From assembly GCF_014529705.1 (NCBI RefSeq), contig NZ_JAANIH010000035.1, positions 1 to 64,000 of the forward strand: a DNA stretch of 64,000 bases, read 5' to 3'. Below the pieces are notes generated by a model. That model was not told the origin of the DNA. It saw only the letters and a program-made list of their open reading frames with translations, and did no database searches. The position numbers and the translations under genes were made by a program. Each line of letters starts with the position of its first letter. Positions within the stretch are counted from its first letter, which is position 1. Below are positions 46,888 through 54,137 of this stretch, piece after piece. Source of the DNA: Bradyrhizobium campsiandrae (lineage in GTDB: Bacteria; Pseudomonadota; Alphaproteobacteria; Rhizobiales; Xanthobacteraceae).

Positions 46888-46959
46888 CTACGCGCGCACG
46901 CCTCCCCAGGCCCCGAAGGCCGTGGTGGTTTTGGTCGTGCGTTTGGTGGTCGTGAACAT
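46888..46959 (-). CDS. Threonine-rich leader peptide of asd
   Basis: 23 codons, too short for routine gene calling: MFTTTKRTTKTTTAFGAWGG then VRA and TAG. Eight of the eleven residues 3-13 are threonine, encoded by ACG and ACC only. No ribosome binding site is needed if the transcript starts at the ATG, as the promoter spacing predicts. By analogy with thrL and rhizobial trpL, ribosome stalling at these codons when charged tRNA-Thr is scarce would allow the antiterminator to form and asd to be transcribed. Confidence 0.75.
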   Translation of the reverse strand: MFTTTKRTTKTTTAFGAWGGVRA

Positions 46960-46967
46960 GGCGGCGA

Positions 46968-46996
46968 CTTATGCGGGAGAGTTTTGCGCCCGTCAA
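46968..46996 (-). promoter_or_regulatory. Promoter of the asd leader
   Basis: On the minus strand TTGACG (46991-46996), a 17-bp spacer and CATAAG (46968-46973). Only eight bases separate the -10 from the leader ATG, so transcription should begin at or next to its A, giving a leaderless mRNA. It lies just past the PepSY gene stop at 47024, so asd has its own promoter. Confidence 0.75.
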
Positions 46997-47023
46997 TGGC
47001 TTTTGGCGGGATTGTGGCCGGCG

Positions 47024-47629
47024 CTATTTGCCTCGCGCCCCCGGCGGCTCCAGCAGGACCTCCTTGAGGTCGTCACCGCTGATGACGACAATCGCGAAAT
47101 TGAGCCGGCCGCCGTCGCGCACCAGGCCGCCGCTGATGGCCTTGCCCGATGCGGCCTTCTCGGCGACGCGGACCGCATCGGCCAGGCGATGCCTGATGGT
47201 GCCGAGCGCTGCGAGGTTGCTGCGATCCTCATGGTCGAGTTCGGTCAGGGGCAGGGCGGCTTCGCCACCCATGACCTCGCCGGTCGCCGCGTTGATGGTA
47301 TGGCGCCAGATCCGGTCGTTGTGCAGAGTCTTGACCCGGTACACCGGTACGCCCGAACCGCCGTCGAAGCTGACATCCGCCGTCGTGGCGCCGGCGTGAC
47401 GAGCCTCGGCGATGGCAATGGCCTGGCTGATCGAAATCGACGAGGAGCGGAAGCGCTCGATCTCGCGGCTGATGGCCTGGCGATCCGCGGCGGTATCGCC
47501 ATCTGCCTCGTTGTGAAGAGCGGTGGGCGTGCTGTCGGCTGAGACGGTTGCGCGGGCCGGCGCTGCGATGAGCAGCCCCACCAGGGCGATCGTCAGCATC
47601 CCGTATGTCTGCGGTCTCGTCGCACTCAT
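47024..47629 (-). CDS. Exported PepSY-domain protein
   Basis: 201 residues from MSATRPQTYGMLTIALVGLL, a signal peptide ending APARA. Two PepSY-like units: ISISQAIAIAEARHAGATTA with VPVYRVKTLHNDRIWRHTIN, and LADAVRVAEKAASGKAISGG with LNFAIVVISGDDLKEVLLEP. PepSY modules inhibit proteases or sense the cell envelope. A TetR-type operator lies 190 bp upstream, the likely control point. Confidence 0.78.
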   Translation of the reverse strand: MSATRPQTYGMLTIALVGLLIAAPARATVSADSTPTALHNEADGDTAADRQAISREIERFRSSSISISQAIAIAEARHAGATTADVSFDGGSGVPVYRVKTLHNDRIWRHTINAATGEVMGGEAALPLTELDHEDRSNLAALGTIRHRLADAVRVAEKAASGKAISGGLVRDGGRLNFAIVVISGDDLKEVLLEPPGARGK

Positions 47630-47898
47630 GCTCGAACCCCTTGGCCGGCAAGCCTTGAAACAGCAACTCTGCCGGATGTTCGTAAAGAAATCGCGGCCGA
47701 CCTTGGGCATCGGCCGGCCGCGGAGCGTCGCGAACGGGCTGTACCCGCCGCGGCGATCTAAGCGATTCGGTCCACTCTTGGGGCTGGTTAGAAAAGTGGC
47801 CCGCACCGCTCTATAAACAAAACAATACCGTATCGTTTTATTTTGGTCAACGACGCGCCCGTGGTGCGCAGGGGACAAATCGCCGGCTCACGGACATG
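47630..47898. other. Promoter region of the PepSY gene
   Basis: 269 bp between the TetR and PepSY genes. The only clear structure is the palindrome at 47819-47839. Confidence 0.5.
47819..47839. promoter_or_regulatory. TetR-type operator upstream of the PepSY gene
   Basis: Half sites AAAACAATAC and GTATCGTTTT around a central C; nine of ten positions are complementary. The same half site GTATCGTTTT recurs at 50060-50069 upstream of the patatin gene. It lies 60 bp beyond the TetR gene's stop. Confidence 0.72.
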
Positions 47899-48645
47899 TC
47901 AGCGGGAGGGGCGGCGCCGTTGCGCGGCTTTTGGTGCGCTCTGGAGGCGGTCCGCAGGGCCGATCGCGCCGGCCAGGAACAGCTTGATCGCCGCGCGCAT
48001 CCGCTTCTCGGCGGTCTTCATCTCCGGCGGCGTTCCAAAGGTCGCCAGGCGATGGTGGTGTCCGACGACGACGTCGAGAAACACCTCGGCCGCGATCGTG
48101 GTGTCTTCCACCTCGATCGCGCCCTGCGCCATCAGATGGTCGAAGAAGCGCGCCGTGGTGGCAACCGCCTTCAACCAGCCCTCTTCCTTGCCGAGCTTGG
48201 CGACGTCGGGAAAATTGATGGCTTGCGACGTCATCATGCGGCTGAAGGCAACCGCATCGGGACCGCAGGTGAAGCTCAGCATCTCGCGCCCGATCTCGAC
48301 GAGACGCTGTTCGACCGGGATATCCGAAGCACTGTCGAGCTGCGTTTCCGCCGCAGCGGACAACGGCGCAAGCCAGCGCGCGATCTCGCGGCGAAGAACC
48401 GCGGCGAACAGGCCGCGCTTGTCGCCATAGCGGGCGTAGACCGTGGGCTTGCTGACGCGAGCCGCTTCGGCAACGGCATCGAGCGAGGTCGCATCAAAGC
48501 CGCGATCCAGGAACAGGCGGGTGGCGACCTCGATCAGCCGCTGATCGCGCTCGATCGCGGCGCTCTTGGTCGGCCGGCCGCCGCGCGACTTCGAGGTCTC
48601 GCGCCGCGGCGCCACTGTCCTTGTCCTGCTCGCAGCCAATCCCAT
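47899..48645 (-). CDS. TetR/AcrR-family transcriptional regulator
   Basis: 248 residues. Arg/Lys-rich N-terminus, then the helix-turn-helix: ERDQRLIEVATRLFLDRGFD, ATSLDAVAEAARVSKPTVYA, RYGDKRGLFAAVLRREIARW. The C-terminal effector domain resembles the AefR-like group. It lies between two genes preceded by matching palindromes (47819-47839, 50049-50069) and is probably the protein that binds both. Possibly cotranscribed with the patatin gene, which ends 149 bp upstream. Confidence 0.9.
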   Translation of the reverse strand: MGLAASRTRTVAPRRETSKSRGGRPTKSAAIERDQRLIEVATRLFLDRGFDATSLDAVAEAARVSKPTVYARYGDKRGLFAAVLRREIARWLAPLSAAAETQLDSASDIPVEQRLVEIGREMLSFTCGPDAVAFSRMMTSQAINFPDVAKLGKEEGWLKAVATTARFFDHLMAQGAIEVEDTTIAAEVFLDVVVGHHHRLATFGTPPEMKTAEKRMRAAIKLFLAGAIGPADRLQSAPKAAQRRRPSR

Positions 48646-48794
48646 GCCCGATGATATGCCCTAGCGATGCCTGCGCGGTCGCGATGTCCGATATTGCTCT
48701 ATACCGTGCAGCAACCGGGGCGTCATCGCGAATCTGGCCGAATTGGCCGTATCGTCAACGGTCTCCCACCAAAGCCGTTCCGCGACGCGTGACG

Positions 48795-49976
48795 TTACGG
48801 CATCCGCGAGGTCCAGGCCTGGCCGCCCGCTGCTTTCTCGTATCCGTACTGGTAGAGCGCCCGCATATAGGCGGTGTCGAAGCCTTCGGAAGGGGGCGCC
48901 GGATAGTCGCGTTCGATGTAGGAGAGATGGAAGCCGAGGTTGTTGCGCTTGGCGAAGTCATAGGTCGAGAAGATCACCGACCGCGTCTGCGATTGCGTGA
49001 TCGCGGACAGGCTGCGTGAGGCGACGTCGATCGTGCTGTTGGCGACGAGCTCGAAGTTGCGCTCGATTTTCTTGTTGACGAGGATGTAGATGTCCATCTT
49101 CGCGTTGCCGGGCAGGCGACCCTGCAACAGCAAGGCTTCGGGCAAGGTCAGGACCGGGGCCGTCACGCCGCCATCGACATGCATCTCCTGAAACCTGCGG
49201 CCCTGGCCTTCGGCCTCGATCATGATCGGCGGAAATACCAGCGGGATGCTGGCGGAGGCCGCCATCACGTCGCGAAACAGTTTTAGGGCTTCAGGCGTGC
49301 CGACCGCTGCGATCTTGCCCATGTCCCAGATCGCAGTGCGCTGGGTGTCGAGATCGGTGGTGACCACCAGCAGCCGCCGGCCCCTGGCATTCTCGCGCGC
49401 GACCTGCGCCATGATCTCCGGCCCGACATAGCGCGCGACGAGCTCGCGCAGCCGCGTATTGCCGAACAGGCCGGAGCCGAACAGCACGCGCATGATGCTG
49501 GGGTCGTTGAGCAGGCTCTCGGCGATGCCGCTGGTGTAGAGCTCCCGCAGCGTGTCGTCATATTGCGATCCGAGAAACGCAAACGGTGCGATCAGGCCGC
49601 CGGTGCTGACGCCCGAGACGACGGAGAAAGTTGGGCGGTTGCGTGCCGCGGTCCAGCCGTTCAGCACGCCGACACCGTAAGCGCCGTCGGCCCCGCCGCC
49701 TGACAGGGCCAGATAGGTTCGGCTGCCGGTCGCCTTGTCCTGTTCGAAGCTGAATTTGGTGACGGGCTCGTCGGTGTAGCGCCGCAGGCCATCGATATCG
49801 AGCACGCGCGAGGCACTCGCATCGGCCGCGGTGTAGGGCGTGCGGGGGATCGAGGTGCAGGCGGCGAGCGCCACGCTACATGCCACCACCACCGACCTGA
49901 TCAGAAGAACGACCGTCCGCTTTGTCCAGCCGTCGGGGCGGGTGGACACCTCAGTCGAATGTGGGAGGAGGGGCAT
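48795..49976 (-). CDS. Patatin-like phospholipase lipoprotein
   Basis: 393 residues from MPLLPHSTEV; an ATG at 50078 would start upstream of the operator and is rejected. Signal with lipobox VALAAC (Cys about 40). Patatin motifs: oxyanion loop LALSGGGADGAYGVG, nucleophile elbow VSGVSTGGL (Ser about 124) and MHVDGGVTAPVL with the catalytic Asp. An outer- or inner-membrane-anchored acyl hydrolase. A TetR-type palindrome lies 70-95 bp upstream. Confidence 0.9.
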   Translation of the reverse strand: MPLLPHSTEVSTRPDGWTKRTVVLLIRSVVVACSVALAACTSIPRTPYTAADASASRVLDIDGLRRYTDEPVTKFSFEQDKATGSRTYLALSGGGADGAYGVGVLNGWTAARNRPTFSVVSGVSTGGLIAPFAFLGSQYDDTLRELYTSGIAESLLNDPSIMRVLFGSGLFGNTRLRELVARYVGPEIMAQVARENARGRRLLVVTTDLDTQRTAIWDMGKIAAVGTPEALKLFRDVMAASASIPLVFPPIMIEAEGQGRRFQEMHVDGGVTAPVLTLPEALLLQGRLPGNAKMDIYILVNKKIERNFELVANSTIDVASRSLSAITQSQTRSVIFSTYDFAKRNNLGFHLSYIERDYPAPPSEGFDTAYMRALYQYGYEKAAGGQAWTSRMP

Positions 49977-50048
49977 CGGCGACTGGCTGACGATCACGCA
50001 TCTACGGCCGCCGGCAATCTGCCGCGGCGTCTCGTCCAGCCCCGCTAC

Positions 50049-50069
50049 TAAACTATACTGTATCGTTTT
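50049..50069. promoter_or_regulatory. TetR-type operator upstream of the patatin gene
   Basis: TAAACTATAC and GTATCGTTTT around a central T; eight of ten positions complementary. The right half is identical to that of the site at 47819-47839. It could also affect the divergent tgt gene, 102 bp away. Confidence 0.68.
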
Positions 50070-50170
50070 GTTTATCAAGCCGCCGGCGTATCACGTCCCT
50101 GTCAACGCTGTCCCAGTCTGGGGCAATGTGCGGGTTGATTGGCCTCGCCCGACACGCAATAAGCGGCGCC

Positions 50171-51319
50171 ATGAGTCGTCCAGATACCGGTCTTCCCAAT
50201 CATTTCGAGCTGCTCGCCACCGATGGCGCCGCGCGCACCGGCCGCCTGACCACGCCGCATGGCGTGGTGCGGACGCCCGCCTTCATGCCAGTCGGAACCG
50301 CCGGCGCCATGAAGGGCATGCACTGGCGCGAGGTGCGCGACGCCGGCGCCGACATCGTGCTCGGCAACACCTATCACCTGATGCTGCGGCCCGGCGCGGA
50401 ACGGATCGCCGCGCTTGGCGGCCTGCAGCGGTTCACCGGCTGGAACGGGCCGATGCTGACGGATTCCGGCGGCTTCCAGGTGATGTCGCTGGCGGATTTA
50501 CGCAAGGTCAGCGAGCAGGCCGTCACCTTCCGCTCGCATATCGACGGCGCCAAGGTCGAACTGTCGCCGGAGCGCTCGATCGAGGTGCAGCGCCTGCTCG
50601 GCTCGGACATTGCGATGCAGATGGACGAATGCGTGCGGCTGCCGGCCGAGCGCGACGACATCGACCGGGCGATGCGGCTGTCGCTGCGCTGGGCCGAGCG
50701 AAGCAAGCGTGCCTTCGAGAGCGCGCCCGACGGCTACATGCTGTTCGGCATCGTGCAGGGCGGCGACATCCCGCAATTGCGCCATGCCAGCGCGCAAGGG
50801 CTGGTCGAGATCGGCTTCCACGGCTATGCGATCGGCGGCCTTGCCGTCGGCGAGCCGCAGGCCGTCATGCTGGCGATGATCGACGAGACCGCGCCGGCGT
50901 TGCCGTCCGACCGCCCGCGCTATCTGATGGGCGTCGGCACGCCCGACGATATGCTCGAGGCTGTCAAGCGCGGCGTCGACATGTTCGATTGCGTCATGCC
51001 GACGCGCAATGGCCGTCACGGCGTCGCCTTTACCCGCTTCGGCCAGGTGAATCTGCGCAACGCCCGCCACGCCGACGATCCGCGTCCGCTCGACGAAGAA
51101 AGCTCATGGCCATCGGCGCGCAATTATGCGCGCGCCTATCTGCATCACCTCGTCAAGGCCGGCGAGACGTTGGGAGCGATGCTGCTGTCCGAAATCAATA
51201 TCGCCTACTACCAGTTCCTGATGCAGGGCATCCGGGACGCGATCGCACGCGGAACGTTCGACGAGTTCTATCAGCGTACGCGCGAGGACTGGGCGAGGGG
51301 CGACATCGCCCCGCGCTAG
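50171..51319 (+). CDS. tgt: Queuine tRNA-ribosyltransferase lacking zinc ligands
   Basis: 382 residues from MSRPDTGLPNHFELLATDGA. Tgt motifs TDSGGFQVMSL (Asp about 98), VQGGD and the nucleophile loop MFDCVMPTRNGRHG (Asp about 273) are intact. The structural zinc site is not: E. coli Cys302, Cys304, Cys307 and His333 correspond to Ser311, Trp313, Ala316 and Ile342, in LDEESSWPSARNYARAYLHH and LLSEINIAYYQ. It exchanges guanine 34 for preQ1 in GUN-anticodon tRNAs, upstream of QueA in the pathway. Confidence 0.95.
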   Translation: MSRPDTGLPNHFELLATDGAARTGRLTTPHGVVRTPAFMPVGTAGAMKGMHWREVRDAGADIVLGNTYHLMLRPGAERIAALGGLQRFTGWNGPMLTDSGGFQVMSLADLRKVSEQAVTFRSHIDGAKVELSPERSIEVQRLLGSDIAMQMDECVRLPAERDDIDRAMRLSLRWAERSKRAFESAPDGYMLFGIVQGGDIPQLRHASAQGLVEIGFHGYAIGGLAVGEPQAVMLAMIDETAPALPSDRPRYLMGVGTPDDMLEAVKRGVDMFDCVMPTRNGRHGVAFTRFGQVNLRNARHADDPRPLDEESSWPSARNYARAYLHHLVKAGETLGAMLLSEINIAYYQFLMQGIRDAIARGTFDEFYQRTREDWARGDIAPR

Positions 51320-51331
51320 AGCGATCAAAGG

Positions 51332-51550
51332 TCAGTTGCACACGATCCGCTGCTTGACGGCGTGCTTGGTCACGAAGCCGTAGCCGCAAGTGTCGCAGGT
51401 CCAGAGATAGCTGATTACGTGGTCCGAGACGTAGGCGGAGGCTTCGGCGGCGACCATGGAGTCGGCGCAGACGGGACAGGTGGGCAACTCACTGCAACGC
51501 GGATCGCGCCTTGGTGCGACGGTCGACAACACTTCAGCAACTGCTGACAT
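51332..51550 (-). CDS. Small C-x-x-C zinc-finger-like protein
   Basis: 72 residues. PTCPVCADSMVAAEASAYVS, then LWTCDTCGYGFVTKHAVKQR. Two C-x-x-C pairs form a likely zinc ribbon; an extra Cys precedes them and one ends the protein. Similar 60-75 residue proteins are frequent in Bradyrhizobium. Function unknown. Convergent with tgt, 12 bp apart. Confidence 0.78.
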   Translation of the reverse strand: MSAVAEVLSTVAPRRDPRCSELPTCPVCADSMVAAEASAYVSDHVISYLWTCDTCGYGFVTKHAVKQRIVCN

Positions 51551-51773
51551 CGTGGTGACCTCCCTGCTTTGAGACCTAAGTCTAACATAAGCAGAATCAG
51601 TTGACGAGGTCGCAACACAAATGCGTTGCTTTTCTGCTAAATAGAGCTCACGCGATTTTGCGATGCAGCGTATTTAACATGTGCCGCATTGTCGCTTGCG
51701 TGTCGTCACACGCTGTCCGTAACTGCGCCAACGCTGTGCGAGAGGCGCAAATCGTTGCCAAGGGGAGTTCACC

Positions 51774-52751
51774 ATGGACGCATCGTCCACCACGGGTGCA
51801 GCGCACCAACCCGGCCGCGGCCGGGTCTATGACTCGATCGTCGAGGCTTTTGGCGACACGCCGATCGTGCGCCTGCGCCGGCTGCCGGGCCTGCACGGCG
51901 TCGGCGCCACCATTCTGGCAAAGCTGGAATATTTCAATCCGGCCTCGAGCGTGAAGGACCGCATCGGCGCGGCCATGATCATTGCCATGGAGAAGGCGGG
52001 CATCATCAAGCCCGACACCGTGCTGATCGAGCCGACCTCCGGCAATACCGGCATCGCGCTCGCCTTCGTCGCGGCCTCACGCGGTTACCGGTTGAAGCTG
52101 GTGATGCCGGAATCCATGTCGATCGAGCGGCGCAAGATGCTCGCCTTCCTCGGCGCCGAACTGGTGCTGACGCCTGCCGCCCAAGGCATGAAAGGCGCAA
52201 TTGCCGCGGCCGAAGAGCTCTTGAAGACGACGCCGAACTCGGTGATGCCGCAGCAGTTCAAGAACCTCGCCAACCCCGAAATCCATCGCCGCACCACGGC
52301 CGAGGAAATCTGGAACGACACGGCAGGCAACATCGACTATTTCGTCGCGGGCGTCGGCACGGGCGGCACCATCACCGGTGTCGGTCAGGTGCTGAAGCCG
52401 CGCAAGGCGTCCTTGCGTGTGGTGGCCGTCGAGCCCGAGGAGAGCCCGGTGCTGTCAGGTGGCCAGCACACGCCGCATAAGATCCAGGGCATCGGCGCGG
52501 GATTCGTGCCTGACATCCTCGACCGCTCCGTGATCGACGAGATCGTGAAGATCAATTCGACCACGGCCATCGAGACGTCGCGGGCGCTGGCGCGGCACGA
52601 GGGTATCCCAGGCGGCATCTCCTCTGGCGCGGCGATCGCCGCAGCGCTTGAGATCGGCAAGCGGCCGGAAGCTGCGGGAAAGACCATCCTGGCGATCGTG
52701 CCGTCCTTCTCCGAGCGGTATCTTTCGACGGCTCTGTTTGAAGGAATCTGA
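51774..52751 (+). CDS. cysK: Cysteine synthase A
   Basis: 325 residues. PLP lysine in NPASSVKDRIGAAMI, substrate loop EPTSGNTGIALAFVAASRGY, phosphate loop GVGTGGTITGVGQVL and C-terminal SGAAIAAALEIG. It makes cysteine from O-acetylserine and sulfide. AAGGGGAG precedes the ATG. A BrnA-like gene begins 3 bp after its stop. Confidence 0.95.
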   Translation: MDASSTTGAAHQPGRGRVYDSIVEAFGDTPIVRLRRLPGLHGVGATILAKLEYFNPASSVKDRIGAAMIIAMEKAGIIKPDTVLIEPTSGNTGIALAFVAASRGYRLKLVMPESMSIERRKMLAFLGAELVLTPAAQGMKGAIAAAEELLKTTPNSVMPQQFKNLANPEIHRRTTAEEIWNDTAGNIDYFVAGVGTGGTITGVGQVLKPRKASLRVVAVEPEESPVLSGGQHTPHKIQGIGAGFVPDILDRSVIDEIVKINSTTAIETSRALARHEGIPGGISSGAAIAAALEIGKRPEAAGKTILAIVPSFSERYLSTALFEGI

Positions 52752-52754
52752 GAG

Positions 52755-52994
52755 ATGGCGGACCAACCGAGGCGGCCGCGGACATTGGGCGATGCGCGCA
52801 CCGAGGCCGAGGCGGCATTCAAGAAGGTGACGGCCAAGGTCGCCGCGCCGCCGCCGAAGCAGAACGCCGTCCCCGGCGTCAAGGAGCAGATCACGCTGCG
52901 CATCGACCAGGATGTGCTGGAGTTCTTCCAGGAGGGCGGCCCCGGCTGGCAGGATCGTATCAACGAGGCGCTGCGAAAGGCGGCGGGGAAGTAG
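52755..52994 (+). CDS. BrnA antitoxin-family (DUF4415) protein, orphan
   Basis: 79 residues. Basic N-terminal half, then EQITLRIDQDVLEFFQEGGP and GWQDRINEALRKAAG, the ribbon-helix-helix pattern of BrnA (DUF4415). BrnA normally neutralises BrnT ribonuclease and represses its own operon, but no BrnT is next to it. It is tied to cysK by a 3-bp gap. It may have been recruited as a regulator or be an antitoxin remnant. Confidence 0.8.
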   Translation: MADQPRRPRTLGDARTEAEAAFKKVTAKVAAPPPKQNAVPGVKEQITLRIDQDVLEFFQEGGPGWQDRINEALRKAAGK

Positions 52995-53036
52995 CTCTCA
53001 AGGCGCTTGGAGCGAACGGGTCGGCGAACATTCCAA

Positions 53037-53094
53037 TTTTCTTGCCAAGTTTTCTTGCCAAGTTTCTTGTCAAGTTTCTTGCCAAGCTCTTGCC
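53037..53094. repeat. Short tandem repeat TTTCTTGCCAAG
   Basis: Four consecutive units of 12-13 bases, two TTTTCTTGCCAAG, one TTTCTTGTCAAG and one TTTCTTGCCAAG, then a partial CTCTTGCC. It lies 43 bp after the BrnA-like gene in non-coding DNA. Confidence 0.85.
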
Positions 53095-53287
53095 GCGTCG
53101 GGGCGCGCTTCGGTGCCCCGACAGGTCGGCTGCAGCGCGCATTGTTTCAATAAAATGAAATCATCCCGCAACGAGCTGCACGGCTGTTCTGCCAGAGCCA
53201 CATGCAGCCATGAATTCCGTTTCACAGAGGAGTCACATACGCGACCTAGTTTTTTAGCGTTGGAATTCTGTGAAGGAAATGTGTCAA

Positions 53288-53971
53288 ATGTCTCGGAATA
53301 TCATTGGGCGACGATCTGTCGCTGCCGCGATTGCGCTTCTAGCGGCTTCGCTATCCAGTATGGCCAAGGCCGGCACGGTCTACGAGAGCGCGACATATAC
53401 GGGCGCTGATACGGGCGAATATATCCTCAGCAACAACGATCTGATCGGCGCAGCGTTCACGCTCACCCAGAAGACCACGATCACGGCAATCGGTGCGCAG
53501 TTCGGCGGTTTCCCGTCGGGCCAGATCTTTGGCGCCATCGTTCCTGTGTCGTCTTCCACCCTGCTGCCGACATTCGCCTCGTCGGGCATCGAAGCAAACA
53601 GTCTCGCCCATGTTGTGTTCTCCGTGCCCACGGTGACGGCGATCGATCTAGCCGAGTCGTTGTCAGTTACATTGAACGCGGGGACCTATGGTGTCGTGTT
53701 CGGATCGGGTGCGTTCGGCGCCAACGGCAATGCGGGTCTCGGCTTCCTGAACAATCCTGTCGGGTCACCCAATCTGTTTCGTTCGTTCTTTTCGAACGAT
53801 TGGGACGCGTTCGGCGACACGGGTGTCAGACTCTTCGTCGAGGGGAATGCGGTTGGCGCAGTTCCCGAGCCCTCCACTTGGGCCATGATGATGATCGGCT
53901 TTGCCGGACTGGCAGCCGTCACACGCTATCGTCGTCGGTCCTCGACGAGAGCGGGTCTGAACGCGATCTAG
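53288..53971 (+). CDS. PEP-CTERM (PEPxxWA) surface protein
   Basis: 227 residues from MSRNIIGRRSVAAAIALLAA; ATG 53279 and GTG 53270 are alternatives but sit on or before the likely AAGGAA site. After the signal (cleavage near AKA) the chain is beta-rich. The C-terminus is VPEPSTWAMMMIGFAGLAAV followed by TRYRRR, the PEPxxWA-CTERM sorting signal processed by an exosortase (none in the window). Expected on the cell surface or in the exopolysaccharide. Confidence 0.87.
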   Translation: MSRNIIGRRSVAAAIALLAASLSSMAKAGTVYESATYTGADTGEYILSNNDLIGAAFTLTQKTTITAIGAQFGGFPSGQIFGAIVPVSSSTLLPTFASSGIEANSLAHVVFSVPTVTAIDLAESLSVTLNAGTYGVVFGSGAFGANGNAGLGFLNNPVGSPNLFRSFFSNDWDAFGDTGVRLFVEGNAVGAVPEPSTWAMMMIGFAGLAAVTRYRRRSSTRAGLNAI

Positions 53972-54017
53972 GCGTTCGTGCAAGCCTCTGCACCGGCCCT
54001 CAATCATGCTCGGCAAG

Positions 54018-54048
54018 AAGAGTGTCCGATGGGACACTCTTTCGTTTT
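54018..54048 (+). terminator. Terminator of the PEP-CTERM gene
   Basis: AAGAGTGTCC and GGACACTCTT pair perfectly around GATG, followed by TCGTTTT, 47 bp after the stop codon. Confidence 0.9.
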
Positions 54049-54086
54049 AGGTCGATTTCAAAGCACGATCAGTAGTGATCAATAGA

Positions 54087-54117
54087 AAGGACCCGGACCA
54101 AGCGGCCGGGTCCTTTC
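54087..54117 (-). terminator. Terminator of the caspase-like gene
   Basis: AAAGGACCCGG and CCGGGTCCTTT form a perfect 11-bp stem around nine bases, 21 bp past the end of the minus-strand caspase-like gene. Symmetric A and T ends would let it act in both directions. Confidence 0.85.
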
Positions 54118-54137
54118 CTGATATGTCCGGGAAGCGA

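Noticed and set aside
49840..51357. 505-codon frame on the + strand over the patatin start and tgt
   Set aside because: Runs in the wrong frame of tgt and is Arg-rich throughout; no family features.
51332..51550. Small C-x-x-C protein as a zinc donor replacing the lost site of the neighbouring Tgt
   Set aside because: Adjacency is convergent, and similar small proteins occur in many other contexts; nothing in the sequence links the two.
53014..53029. GAAC-GGGTCGGC-GAAC resembling a LexA box
   Set aside because: The spacer is eight bases, not seven, and it is not in front of a repair gene.
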